A DNA stretch of 55,022 nt from Nocardioides lijunqiniae (GTDB taxonomy: Bacteria; Actinomycetota; Actinomycetes; Propionibacteriales; Nocardioidaceae), in assembly GCF_015024225.1 (NCBI RefSeq), contig NZ_JACJGM010000038.1:1-55022 (forward strand), written 5' to 3'. The notes beneath the pieces are model-generated. The model searched no databases. It was not told the origin of the DNA and was given only the letters and a program-made list of their open reading frames with translations. This document shows, one piece after another, positions 18,947-28,446 of this stretch (position 1 is the first letter of the stretch; the number at the start of each line of letters is the position of its first letter). A program made the translations under genes and the position numbers.

Positions 18947-19494
18947 GCACCGCCGGCCTGCTCCTCGCGGCCGGCGCCGGCAGCCGCATGGGCATGCCGA
19001 AGGCGCTCGTCCACGACGGCGAGGAGTCCTGGCTGGCCCGCGCGGTGCAGGTGCTGCGCGACGGCGGCTGCGACGACGTGACGGTCGTGCTCGGCGCCGC
19101 CGCCGACGAGGCGATGCCGCTGCTCGACGGCCTCGGCGTCGACGTCGCGGTCGCCACCGACTGGGCCGCGGGCATGTCGGCCTCGCTGCGCGCCGGGCTC
19201 GCCGCCCTCCCCGCCGGCGCCGACGCGGCCGTCGTGCTGCTCGTGGACCTGCCTGACGTCACCGCCGAGGTCGTACGGCGTGTGGTCGCCGCCGGCGCGG
19301 GGCCGGACGACCTCGCCCGCGCGTCGTACGACGGCCGCCCGGGCCATCCCGTGCTCCTCGGGCGCGCCCACTGGGCGGGCGTCCAGGGCTCGGCCACGGG
19401 CGACCGCGGCGCGCGCGACTACCTCGACTCGGCGGGTGCCCGCCTCGTCGAGTGCGGCGACCTCGCCACCGGCCAGGACGTCGACGCGCGCTAG
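18943..19494 (+). CDS. molybdenum cofactor nucleotidyltransferase (MobA/MocA-like)
   Basis: A 183-residue cytosolic enzyme of the MobA-like NTP transferase family. The signature LAAGAGSRMGMPKAL binds the nucleotide, and LLVDLPDVT is the metal-binding region. Such proteins add CMP or GMP to molybdopterin to make the dinucleotide cofactor of xanthine-oxidase-family enzymes, which fits the Mo hydroxylase genes 6 kb downstream. GTG 18943 overlaps the stop of the preceding membrane protein. Its own TAG shares the CTAG at 19491-19494 with the stop of the opposing DUF3253 gene. Confidence 0.85.
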   Translation: MSTAGLLLAAGAGSRMGMPKALVHDGEESWLARAVQVLRDGGCDDVTVVLGAAADEAMPLLDGLGVDVAVATDWAAGMSASLRAGLAALPAGADAAVVLLVDLPDVTAEVVRRVVAAGAGPDDLARASYDGRPGHPVLLGRAHWAGVQGSATGDRGARDYLDSAGARLVECGDLATGQDVDAR

Positions 19495-19742
19495 CGCCGC
19501 CGGATCCGCACCGGTCCGCGCGCGGTGGCCAGGTCCACGACCTCACCGCCCTGCGTGACGTCGACCTCGCCGGCGTCGACGAGCCGCTGGGCCGCACGCC
19601 TCGCCGGCTCCATCAGCTCGCGCCAGCCGTCCTCCGGCCCGACGGCGCGGGCCGCGTCGGAGGGACAGATCGTCGCCCCGGGCGCGCGCCGGCCGAGCAG
19701 CTCGAGGATGGTCGCCTCCAGCCGGGCGTCGGTGTCGCTCAT
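19491..19742 (-). CDS. DUF3253-type small protein
   Basis: An 83-residue protein of the DUF3253 type: an N-terminal winged-helix-like part (DARLEATILELLGRRAPGATICPSDAAR) and a basic C-terminus ending PVRIRRR. Its function is unknown; the fold suggests nucleic-acid binding. ATG 19742 was chosen because the family starts near this residue. It lies opposite to its neighbours, overlaps the nucleotidyltransferase stop by 4 bases, and is divergent from the MoxR gene with 67 bases between starts. Confidence 0.75.
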   Translation of the reverse strand: MSDTDARLEATILELLGRRAPGATICPSDAARAVGPEDGWRELMEPARRAAQRLVDAGEVDVTQGGEVVDLATARGPVRIRRR

Positions 19743-19796
19743 GCCCCCAGTCTGCCCGGCGTCGCCACGCCAACCCGCCGCCAACGCACCCCCGGC

Positions 19797-19802
19797 TAGA
19801 TT
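19797..19802 (+). promoter_or_regulatory. candidate -10 box (TAGATT), leaderless start
   Basis: TAGATT lies 7 bases before ATG 19810 and no SD is visible, so the MoxR-VWA-XdhC operon may be transcribed as a leaderless mRNA. Confidence 0.55.
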
Positions 19803-19809
19803 CGGGGTC

Positions 19810-20682
19810 ATGGAGTCCGCGTCCGCCCACGCCCTGGCCGAGCAGCTCGGCGAGACCGGCTACCTCTGCGACGACTCCCTGGCGACGGTCGCGTTCCTCG
19901 CGCTGCGCATGGAGCGGCCGCTGCTGCTCGAGGGCGAGCCGGGCACGGGCAAGACCGCGCTGGCCGAGGCGATCGCGCAGAGCCTCGGGCTGCCGCTGGT
20001 CCGGCTGCAGTGCTACGAGGGGATCGACGCCACCCAGGCCCTCTACGACTGGGACTTCCCGCGCCAGATCCTGCACCTGCGCGCCCTCGAGGCGGCCGGC
20101 GGCGCCGACGTCGAGGAGGCCGAGAAGAGCCTCTACGACGAGCGCTTCCTGCTGGCCCGGCCGGTGCTCGCGGCGCTGCAGCAGAGCCCGGCGGTGCTGC
20201 TGGTCGACGAGGTCGACCGCGCCGACGACGAGTTCGAGGCGTTCCTGCTGGAGGTGCTGTCCACCTACCAGGTCAGCATCCCCGAGCTCGGCACCGTCAA
20301 GGCCGCCACGCCTCCCATCGTCGTGCTCACCTCCAACCGCACCCGCGAGCTGCACGACGCGCTCAAGCGGCGCTGCCTCTACCACTGGATCGACCACCCC
20401 GGCCTGGAGCGCGAGGTCGAGATCCTGCGCTCCCGGGCCCCGGAGGTGCCCGAGCTGCTGGCCCGCCAGGTCGCCACCGTCGTGCAGCAGCTGCGCGACC
20501 GCCACGACCTGGAGAAGCCCCCGGGCGTCGCCGAGACGCTCGACTGGGCGCGGGCGCTGCACCACCTCGGCAGCTCGGAGCTGGACCTGGCGTCCGCCGC
20601 GCGCACGCTCGGGGCGCTGGTCAAGTACCGCGAGGACACCGAGCGCGTCCGCCAGGCGCTCGACCAGATGCTGCGCGCATGA
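19810..20682 (+). CDS. MoxR-family AAA+ ATPase (CoxD-like)
   Basis: A 290-residue AAA+ ATPase with Walker A GEPGTGKTAL, Walker B VLLVDEVDRAD and sensor-1 VLTSNRT. MoxR/CoxD proteins act with a VWA partner to insert metal or mature an enzyme; CoxD is linked to assembly of the Cu/Mo centre of CO dehydrogenase. Here the VWA partner follows with an ATGA overlap, then XdhC, so it most likely matures the form II Mo hydroxylase encoded downstream. Confidence 0.9.
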   Translation: MESASAHALAEQLGETGYLCDDSLATVAFLALRMERPLLLEGEPGTGKTALAEAIAQSLGLPLVRLQCYEGIDATQALYDWDFPRQILHLRALEAAGGADVEEAEKSLYDERFLLARPVLAALQQSPAVLLVDEVDRADDEFEAFLLEVLSTYQVSIPELGTVKAATPPIVVLTSNRTRELHDALKRRCLYHWIDHPGLEREVEILRSRAPEVPELLARQVATVVQQLRDRHDLEKPPGVAETLDWARALHHLGSSELDLASAARTLGALVKYREDTERVRQALDQMLRA

Positions 20683-21788
20683 GCACGACGGTGCGCCACG
20701 AGGTCGACGAGGTGCTCGTCGGCTTCACCCGCGCGCTGTGCGCCGCCGGCGTCCCGGTCACCCAGGACCGCGCCCAGACCTTCGTCGAGGCGGTCTCGAT
20801 CGTCGGCGTCGACGACCAGCGCGCCACCTACACCGCCGGCCGGGCCACGCTCTGCGGCTCCCCGGACGACCTGGCGCGCTACGACCAGGTCTTCACCGCG
20901 TGGTTCAACGCCCGCGACGGACTGCCCCGGGCCCGGCCCGCGGCGCCGTCGGTCCCGTCCTTCTCCGACCTGCCCGCCGACGAGTCCTCCGGCTCCGGCG
21001 AGGCGGCCGAGGAGGCCGTCCACGCCCGCGCCAGCGCCGCGGAGGTGCTGCGCCACCGCGACGTCGCCACCCTGTCGGCGGCCGAGAAGCACCGCCTCGA
21101 CGCGATGTTCGCGACCCTGCGCCCGCGCGCACCGGTCCGACGTACGGCGCGGCACCGCGGCTGGCACCGCGGCCAGGTCGACGCCTCCCGCACCCTGCGC
21201 GCCAGCCTGCGCCGCCTGGGGGAGCCGGCCGTCATCGAGTGGCGGCGCCGGGCCGTGCGCCCGCGACGCATCGTGCTGCTGGTCGACGTGTCCGGATCGA
21301 TGAACGGCTACGCCGACGCGCTGCTGCGCCTGGCGCACCGGATCTCCCAGGGACCGGGCGTGGTGGAGACGTTCACCGTCGGGACCCGCCTCACCCACCT
21401 CACCCGGGCGCTGCACAACCGCGATGCCGAGCGGGCGCTGGTCGCCGCGGGCGAGGCCGTCCCCGACTGGTCCGGCGGAACCCGCCTCGGGGAGACGCTG
21501 CAGGTGTTCCTCGACCGGTGGGGCCGGCGCGGCATGGCGCGCGGCGCGGTCGTCGTGGTCTTCAGCGACGGTTGGGAGCGCGGCGACGCCGCCCTGCTCG
21601 GTGCGCAGATGGCGCGACTGCGCCGGGTGGCGCACCACGTCGTGTGGGTCAACCCCCACCGCGGCAAGGAGGGCTACGAGCCCGTGCAGCAGGGCGTGCT
21701 GGCGGTCCTGCCGCACGTGGACGACTTCGTCGCCGGCCACTCACTGGCGACGTTCGCCGAGGTGCTGGAGGTGGTGGCCCGTGCGTGA
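20679..21788 (+). CDS. VWA-domain protein (CoxE-like)
   Basis: A 369-residue protein with a C-terminal von Willebrand factor A domain: the MIDAS motif is DVSGSMNGY, with later FTVGTRL and FSDGWERGD. The N-terminal half is helical and contains an acidic linker. CoxE-type VWA proteins pair with MoxR ATPases in metal-centre maturation. ATG 20679 overlaps the MoxR stop; the end overlaps the XdhC start by 8 bases, so the three are translated as a coupled set. Confidence 0.88.
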   Translation: MSTTVRHEVDEVLVGFTRALCAAGVPVTQDRAQTFVEAVSIVGVDDQRATYTAGRATLCGSPDDLARYDQVFTAWFNARDGLPRARPAAPSVPSFSDLPADESSGSGEAAEEAVHARASAAEVLRHRDVATLSAAEKHRLDAMFATLRPRAPVRRTARHRGWHRGQVDASRTLRASLRRLGEPAVIEWRRRAVRPRRIVLLVDVSGSMNGYADALLRLAHRISQGPGVVETFTVGTRLTHLTRALHNRDAERALVAAGEAVPDWSGGTRLGETLQVFLDRWGRRGMARGAVVVVFSDGWERGDAALLGAQMARLRRVAHHVVWVNPHRGKEGYEPVQQGVLAVLPHVDDFVAGHSLATFAEVLEVVARA

Positions 21789-22920
21789 CGTGCTGGACGA
21801 CCTGGTCAAGCGCTGGGACGCCGGCGAGGAGGTCGGCGTCGGGACGGTTGTGGCGACGTTCCGCTCGGCTCCCCGCCCGCCCGGCGCCTCGATGCTGGTC
21901 CTCGGCGACGGCGCCGCCGTCGGCTCGGTCTCCGGCGGCTGCGTCGAGGGCGCGGTCTACGACCTGGCGCAGACGGTGGTCTCCACGGGCGAGCCCGTGC
22001 TCGAGCGGTACGGCGTGAGCGACGACGACGCCTTCGCGGTCGGGCTGACCTGCGGCGGCGTCCTCGACGTCTTCGTCGAGAAGGTCTCGCGCGAGACCTT
22101 CCCCGAGCTCGGCGACCTCGCCGCCGACATCGAGGCCGGCACGCCGGTGGCGCTGGCCACCGTCATCGACCACCCCGACCCCGAGCGGATCGGGCGCCGC
22201 ATGGTCGTGCGCGCCGACCGGGCCGACTGCACCGGTGGTCTCGGCTCCCCGCGCGCCGACGACGCCGTGCACGACGACGCGCTCGGGCTGCTCGCGTCGG
22301 GCACCAACGCGACGCTCACCTACGGTGCCGACGGCGAGCGCCGCGGGGAGGGCATGCGGGTGTTCGTGTGGGCCTTCGCCCCCAAGCCGCGGCTGCTGGT
22401 CTTCGGCGCCATCGACTTCGCGGCCGCGGTCGCCCGGGTGGGCGGCTTCCTCGGCTACCAGGTCACCGTCTGCGACGCCCGACCCGTGTTCGCCACCGCC
22501 AGCCGCTTCCCCGACGCCCACGAGGTGGTGGTCGACTGGCCGCACCGCTACCTGCAGGCCGAGCAGGCGGCCGGTCGCCTCGACGGACGTACCGTGATCA
22601 CCGTGCTGACCCACGACCCGAAGTTCGACGTGCCGCTGCTCGAGGTGGCGCTCCGGCTGCCGGAGGTCGCCTACGTCGGCGCCATGGGCTCGCGGCGTAC
22701 CCACGACGACCGGATGGCCCGGCTGCGCGAGGCCGGCCTGGCCGACGACGAGCTCGGGCGCCTGTCCAGCCCGATCGGCCTCGACCTCGGGGCGCGCACC
22801 CCGGAGGAGACCGCGATCAGCATCGCCGCGGAGATCATCGCCGGCCGCTGGGGCGGCAGCGGCGAGCGCCTGGCAGCCACCGGCGGCCGCATCCACCGCG
22901 ACATCGACCGCGCGCCGTGA
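21781..22920 (+). CDS. XdhC/CoxF-family Mo-enzyme maturation factor
   Basis: A 379-residue protein of the XdhC family. The N-terminal domain carries GSVSGGCVEGAV and the Cys-bearing TCGGVLDVFVE; the C-terminal part is a Rossmann-like domain (FGAIDFAAAVARVGG, then YVGAMGSRRTHDDRM and PIGLDLGARTPEETA). XdhC binds the molybdenum cofactor, promotes its sulfuration and hands it to xanthine-dehydrogenase-type enzymes, consistent with the downstream large subunit. GTG 21781 lies inside the end of the VWA gene; the longer open frame upstream is a shadow of that gene. Confidence 0.92.
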   Translation: MRDVLDDLVKRWDAGEEVGVGTVVATFRSAPRPPGASMLVLGDGAAVGSVSGGCVEGAVYDLAQTVVSTGEPVLERYGVSDDDAFAVGLTCGGVLDVFVEKVSRETFPELGDLAADIEAGTPVALATVIDHPDPERIGRRMVVRADRADCTGGLGSPRADDAVHDDALGLLASGTNATLTYGADGERRGEGMRVFVWAFAPKPRLLVFGAIDFAAAVARVGGFLGYQVTVCDARPVFATASRFPDAHEVVVDWPHRYLQAEQAAGRLDGRTVITVLTHDPKFDVPLLEVALRLPEVAYVGAMGSRRTHDDRMARLREAGLADDELGRLSSPIGLDLGARTPEETAISIAAEIIAGRWGGSGERLAATGGRIHRDIDRAP

Positions 22921-23972
22921 GGCGGGCGTCGCGCTGGCTCGCGCTGGTCCTGCTGCTGCCGCTCGCCGCCTGCAGCACCGACACCGAGACCCCCGGCCTG
23001 CAGCCCTCCGAGGAGTCGCCGACCACGAGCCCCTCCGCCACCCCCTCGACCTCCGCCGCCCCTGCTCCGTCCGCGCCGCCGGAGCCCGAGGACACGCTGC
23101 CGCCGGTCACGGGCCCGCGCTCGCTGCCGGGGCTGATGCGCGAGGAGCTCCGCCCGAGCCGGATCCGCTACGGCGACATGATCGAGGAGACCGACCGCTA
23201 CACGCGCTACGAGGTCACCTACCGCAGCGGCGACGTGACCGTCTCCGGGGTGCTGCTGCGCCCGCGCGGACGCGGGCCGTTCCCCGGGATCGTGCTCAAC
23301 CACGGCTACATCGAGCCGTCCATCTACGTCACCGGCCAGGGCCTGGCCCGCGAGCAGGTCGCCCTGGCGGACGCCGGCTTCGCGGTGCTCCACACCGACT
23401 ACCGCGGCCACGCCGGCTCCGACCCCGCCAGCCCCCTGTCGCGCGAGACCCGTCTGGGCTACACCCGCGACGCGATCCACGCCGTGCTCGCGCTCGAGCG
23501 CGAGCGCTACGTCGACGAGGACCGCATGGCGATGCTCGGTCGCTCGATGGGCGGCGGCGTCACCATGAACGCGCTCGTCGTCGCGCCCGGGCTCGTCGAC
23601 GCCGCCGTCATCTACGCCTCGGTCTCCTCGCGCTACCTCGACAACGTGCGGCACTTCGCCGAGCCCGAGCGCCCCGACGAGGTCGCGGCGCTCTACGACG
23701 AGCTGGGCAGCCCCGAGGACTCGCCGCAGGTCTACGCCGGTCTCTCCGCCCGCCGCTACTTCGACCGCATCACCGAGCCGGTCCTGGCCCACCACGCCGA
23801 CACCGACGAGGTGTGCCCGTTCCCCTGGGCGCTGGACACCCAGAAGGCGATGCGCCGTGCCGGGGTCGACAGCCGGCTCGAGGTCTACGAGGGCGAGGCC
23901 CACGCGTTCACCTTCGACTGGCAGCGTTCGATGGACCGCACCATCCAGTTCCTGCGGCGCCGACTGGGCTGA
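22917..23972 (+). CDS. lipoprotein alpha/beta hydrolase (S9/dienelactone-hydrolase-like)
   Basis: A 351-residue lipoprotein. The signal peptide ends in the lipobox LAAC (about Cys19), followed by a Ser/Thr/Pro-rich tether of some 50 residues. The hydrolase domain has the nucleophile elbow GRSMGG, an Asp in HHADTDEVCP and a His in EGEAHAFTF, so the catalytic triad is complete; the upstream GIVLNHGY supplies an oxyanion region. It should act outside the membrane on an ester or peptide. GTG 22917 overlaps the XdhC stop (GTGA), so it is part of the maturation operon, which is unusual: it may generate the substrate for the Mo enzyme. That link is inference. Confidence 0.85.
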   Translation: MRRASRWLALVLLLPLAACSTDTETPGLQPSEESPTTSPSATPSTSAAPAPSAPPEPEDTLPPVTGPRSLPGLMREELRPSRIRYGDMIEETDRYTRYEVTYRSGDVTVSGVLLRPRGRGPFPGIVLNHGYIEPSIYVTGQGLAREQVALADAGFAVLHTDYRGHAGSDPASPLSRETRLGYTRDAIHAVLALERERYVDEDRMAMLGRSMGGGVTMNALVVAPGLVDAAVIYASVSSRYLDNVRHFAEPERPDEVAALYDELGSPEDSPQVYAGLSARRYFDRITEPVLAHHADTDEVCPFPWALDTQKAMRRAGVDSRLEVYEGEAHAFTFDWQRSMDRTIQFLRRRLG

Positions 23973-24003
23973 GCCGGCCGGGGCGTCAGGGCCCCGAAGC
24001 GGC

Positions 24004-24019
24004 TGTGACCCACGTCACC
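24004..24019. promoter_or_regulatory. operator-like palindrome upstream of the GAF regulator gene
   Basis: GTGACCCACGTCAC at 24005-24018, within TGTGACCCACGTCACC. A matching site, GTGACCTGGGTCAC, lies before the small-subunit gene at 25440. Both fit GTGA-N6-TCAC, so CRP/FNR-type binding or autoregulation by the GAF protein are both possible. Confidence 0.5.
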
Positions 24020-24029
24020 GCGCCGGTGC

Positions 24030-24035
24030 TACGTT
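24030..24035 (+). promoter_or_regulatory. candidate -10 box of the GAF regulator gene
   Basis: TACGTT lies 28 bases before ATG 24064, with the GTGAC palindrome 11 bases upstream of it, a position where a bound protein would affect initiation. Confidence 0.4.
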
Positions 24036-24063
24036 GGCGACGACCAGCATCGGGGGTAGGCCA

Positions 24064-25299
24064 ATGGGGCGCGGTGACCTGCGCGACCGCAAGCGCGAGG
24101 CGATGCGCGCCTGGACGACGTTCGTGGAGAGCGGCGACCTCGCGGAGCCCGTCGTCCGTCCCGAGATCCTCACCAGCTGGACCCGCTCGACCGCCGCGAT
24201 CACGCCCGACGTGACCGAGGCCCCGCTCGCCGACGAGGACGAGACGGCGTCGATCTGGAAGGACTCCCCGCTGCAGGCAGCGGTCGAGAGCGTCGAGTCC
24301 GAGCTGCGCCGCACCGCCGAGGACGGCGACCTCGTGCTCGCCGTCACCGACGCCGAGACCCGGATCCTGTGGACCTACGGCGGACGCGTGATGCGCCGCA
24401 AGGCCGAGACCGTCAACTTCGTGGCCGGCGGGCGCTGGGACGACCAGTCGGTCGGCACCAACGCCCTCGACCTCGCCAACCGGCTCGGCGAGCCGGCGAT
24501 GGTCTTCAGCGCCGAGCACTACGCCTCCATCGTCCACAACTGGGTGTGCTGGGCCGCCCCGGTGGTCGACCCCACGACCGGCCTGCAGCTCGGCGTCCTG
24601 GACCTCTCGACGACCTGGGACCGCACGCACCCGATCGGGCTGGCCACCGCGCGAGTGATGGCGCGCCTCATCGAGTCGGCGCTGCCCAAGTCCTCGCAGC
24701 ACCCCTCCGCCCTGGCCGACGACCTCACCCAGGACCCCGGCCTGGTGATGACCCTGCTCGGCACCGCCGAGGTGCGCCTCGACGGCCAGCGGCTGCTGCT
24801 CAACCGCCGCCAGACCGAGGTGCTCGCGCTGCTCGCGCTGCACCCCGAGGGTCTCTCGCTCGAGCAGCTGCACGCCCTCGTATACGGCGACCAGGCGGTG
24901 ACCTTCTCGACCCTCAAGGCCGAGGTGTCCCACCTGCGCGCGGCCCTCGGCGGCCAGCTCTCGTCCCGCCCCTACCGGCTGCTGATGCCCGTGGCCACCG
25001 ACGTCGAGCACGTCCTCGCCCTGCTCCGCGGCGGCCACGTCGCCGCCGCCGTCGACGCCTACGGCGGCGACCTGCTCCCCGGCACCAACTCCCCGGCCCT
25101 CGGCGACCTGGCCGAGTACGTCGCCGTCGCGGTCCGCGAGGCGCTCCTGGTCGACCCGGTGCCCGACGCCGTGGTCCGCTACAGCGAGCTCGCGCCGTAC
25201 GACAGCGAGGTGATCGAGGTCTGCCTCGCCCGCCTCGCCGGCACCTCCCACCCCGCCGTGCCGCTCCTCAAGGGCCGGCTCGCGGTCGCGGCTCGCTGA
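24064..25299 (+). CDS. AcoR-like GAF-domain transcriptional regulator with winged-helix C-terminus
   Basis: A 411-residue regulator. The N-terminus resembles the sensory part of AcoR-type activators (RPEILTSWTRST, then a GAF domain with WDDQSVGTNALDLA and a WVCWAAPVVDPTTG segment), but the central AAA+ sigma-54 domain is missing. Instead a winged-helix DNA-binding region follows (LLLNRRQTEVLALLALHPEGLSLEQLHALVYGD region), and a helical C-terminus. It should sense a small ligand and control the Mo hydroxylase genes that begin 180 bases downstream. ATG 24064 gives a natural N-terminus, with GGGGGTAGG upstream. A hairpin follows the stop. Confidence 0.8.
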   Translation: MGRGDLRDRKREAMRAWTTFVESGDLAEPVVRPEILTSWTRSTAAITPDVTEAPLADEDETASIWKDSPLQAAVESVESELRRTAEDGDLVLAVTDAETRILWTYGGRVMRRKAETVNFVAGGRWDDQSVGTNALDLANRLGEPAMVFSAEHYASIVHNWVCWAAPVVDPTTGLQLGVLDLSTTWDRTHPIGLATARVMARLIESALPKSSQHPSALADDLTQDPGLVMTLLGTAEVRLDGQRLLLNRRQTEVLALLALHPEGLSLEQLHALVYGDQAVTFSTLKAEVSHLRAALGGQLSSRPYRLLMPVATDVEHVLALLRGGHVAAAVDAYGGDLLPGTNSPALGDLAEYVAVAVREALLVDPVPDAVVRYSELAPYDSEVIEVCLARLAGTSHPAVPLLKGRLAVAAR

Positions 25300-25302
25300 G
25301 CA

Positions 25303-25370
25303 GGTTTTTCAGCAGATGCTGAAAACCCGGCGCCTCCGGGCCGAAATTCCACCCCAGAAGCGCCAGGAAA
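25303..25370. repeat. palindrome plus conserved core, related to elements A and B (copy C)
   Basis: A strong inverted repeat, TTTTTCAGCA-GA-TGCTGAAAA (25303-25327 with flanks), is followed by GGGCCGAAATT and CAGAAGCG, which align with the centre of copy A (17598-17621). It lies just after the regulator gene and could also terminate its transcription. Membership in the same family as A and B rests on the shared core only. Confidence 0.55.
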
Positions 25371-25439
25371 CGCCCAGAACCTCGGGGCTGCCGGGCCGGC
25401 GTCCACGGACCTACCTTCCGCCAACCGATCGTCCCTAGC

Positions 25440-25453
25440 GTGACCTGGGTCAC
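25440..25453. promoter_or_regulatory. operator-like palindrome upstream of the Mo hydroxylase genes
   Basis: GTGACCTGGGTCAC, a perfect 14-bp palindrome 27 bases before the small-subunit ATG, matching the site upstream of the regulator gene. A TAGCGT box (25436-25441) overlaps its left end, so binding could block initiation there. Confidence 0.5.
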
Positions 25454-25480
25454 CACACCCCACGCTCGAGGGAGTCGTCC

Positions 25481-25947
<467 letters not shown>

Positions 25948-25951
<4 letters not shown>

Positions 25952-28446
25952 CGCTCACTGAGGACGAGATGACCCAGGCCCAGCCCGACGCCACGCTGGA
26001 GATCGGCAAGGACCGGCGCCGCAAGGAGGACCAGCGCCTGATCACCGGCCGCACACGCTGGACCGACAACCTGACGCTGCCCGGCATGCTGCACCTCGCG
26101 ATGGTGCGCAGCCCCTTCGCCCACGCCACGATCACGAACATCGACAAGTCCGCGGCCGAGGCCTCGCCGAACGTCGTGCGCGTCATCACCGGCACCGACG
26201 TCGCCGACGAGCAGGGCGGGCTGCCCAACGCGTGGCCGATCACGCCCGACCAGGTGACGCCCAACCACCCACCCATCGCCGTCGACCGCGTCGTCTTCGC
26301 CGGCGAGATCGTGGCGGTCATCGTGGCCCGCTCCGCCGCCGAGGCGCGCGACGCCGCCGAGCTGGTCGACATCGACTACGACGAGCTGCCCGCCGCGCTC
26401 GACCTCAAGGAGGCAGCAGAAGACAAGGTGCTGGCCCATCCCGACCTCGGCACCAACAAGTCGGCGTTCTGGAGGTTCGACTCCGAGGAGGCCGGGACCG
26501 GCGGCAACGTCGACGAGGCCATCGCCAAGGCCCGCGCCGACGGCATCGTCATCGAGCGGGAGTACCGCCAGCAGCGCCTGATCCCCGCCTTCATGGAGCC
26601 GCGCTCGACCGTGGTCGACCCGACCGGCGAGCAGATCACGATGTGGTCGTCGACCCAGATCCCGCACATCCTCAAGTTCCTGCTCGCGGCGGTCACCGGG
26701 GTGTCGGAGTCCAAGATCCGGGTGATCGCCCCCGACGTCGGCGGCGGCTTCGGAGGCAAGCTCCAGACCACGCCGGAGGAGTTCATCACCTTCCTCGTGG
26801 CCCGCCAGGTGGGCAAGCCGGTCAAGTACACCGAGACCCGCTCGGAGTCGCTGATGGCCGCGCACCACGGGCGCGACCAGTGGCAGAAGCTCACGCTCGC
26901 GGCCGAGAAGGACGGCACGGTGACCGGCTTCAAGGTCGAGCTGCTCGCCGACCTCGGCTCGCACGTGTCCCTGGTGGGCGGCGGCGTGCCGGTGCTCGGC
27001 GCGTTCATGTTCAACGCGATCTACAAGTTCCCGGCCTACCAGTTCAACTGCCAGACGGTCCTGACCAACAAGACCTGGACCGACGCCTACCGCGGCGCCG
27101 GCCGGCCCGAGGCGACGTACGCCATCGAGCGGATCATGGACGAGCTGGCGGCCGAGCTCGGCGTCGACCCCTTCGAGGTGCGCGAGAAGAACTGGATCAA
27201 GCACGAGGAGTTCCCGTTCACGACGGTGGCCGGTCTCGAGTACGACTCCGGCAACTACGAGGCCGCCACCGCGCGCGCCAAGGAGCTGTTCGGGTACGAC
27301 GAGCTGCGGGCCGAGCAGAGGCGGCGTCGCGACTCGGGAGACCAGGTACAGCTGGGGATCGGCGTCTCGACGTTCACCGAGATGTGCGGCCTGGCACCCT
27401 CGCGGGTGCTCGGCTCGCTCGACTACGGCGCCGGCGGCTGGGAGCACGCGAGCGTGCGGATGCTGCCCACCGGCAAGGTCGAGGTCCTCACCGGCGCGTC
27501 CGCGCACGGGCAGGGCCACGAGACGGCGTTCAGCCAGATCGTCGCCGACCGGCTCGGCGTCGCGTTCGAGGACGTCGAGGTACTGCACGGCGACACCATG
27601 GTCAGCCACAAGGGTCTCGACACCTACGGCTCGCGCTCGCTGGTCGTCGGGGGAGAGGCGATCGTCAAGGCCGCCGACAAGGTGATCGAGAAGGCCAAGC
27701 CGATCGCGGCGCACCTGCTGGAGGCCTCGGTGGACGACATCGAGTTCAATTCCGGCCGGTTCTCGGTGAAGGGCACCGACCAGGGGCTGGCCATGGCGGA
27801 GATCGCGCTGGCGACGTTCGCGGCGCACAACCTGCCCGACGGCGTCGAGCCCTCGCTCGACTCCGACGCGACGTTCGACCCCGTGAACTTCAACTACCCC
27901 CACGGCACCCACCTCTGCGCCATGGAGGTGGACACCGAGACGGGGGAGGTGACGATGCGCAAGTACGCCGCCTGCGACGACATCGGCAACATCATCAACC
28001 CGCTGATCGTCTCCGGGCAGCTGCACGGAGGTCTTGTGCAGGGCATCGCGCAAGCCCTGTGGGAGGAGGCGGTCTACGACGACTCCGGCACCCTGGTGAC
28101 CGGCTCGTTCGTCGACTACCTGCTGCCGACGGCGGCGGACACGATCAGCTTCGACCTCGACCACACGACCTCGCCCGCGACCACCAACACGCTCGGCACT
28201 AAGGGCGTCGGAGAGGCCGGCACGATCGCCTCGACCCCGGCCGTCGTCAACGCCGTGGTGGACGCCGTGCGCCACCTGGGCGTGCAGGACGTCCGGATGC
28301 CCTGCACGCCCGAGCGGGTGTGGAAGGCCATCAACGACGCCCGCGGCGGCGCCCAGGCCGAGACGGTCGGCGCGGCCGCTCCGCACTTCGACGAGTCGAC
28401 CGGCATGGACGGCACCGTGGACCGCACGTCTGGAGGAAACGCATGA
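25948..28446 (+). CDS. Mo hydroxylase large subunit, form II CoxL-like
   Basis: An 832-residue molybdopterin-binding subunit. The active-site loop is AYRGAGR at residues 380-386, the form II signature; authentic (form I) CO dehydrogenases carry AYXCSFR with a Cys that binds copper, which is absent here. GGGFGGK (Mo cofactor binding) and the catalytic Glu756 in GVGEAG are present. The enzyme should hydroxylate an unknown, probably aromatic, heterocyclic or aldehyde substrate with water as oxygen source. GTG 25948 overlaps the small-subunit stop (GTGA); a further in-frame ATG lies 7 codons on. Database names such as 'carbon-monoxide dehydrogenase large subunit' would mislead. Confidence 0.93.
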
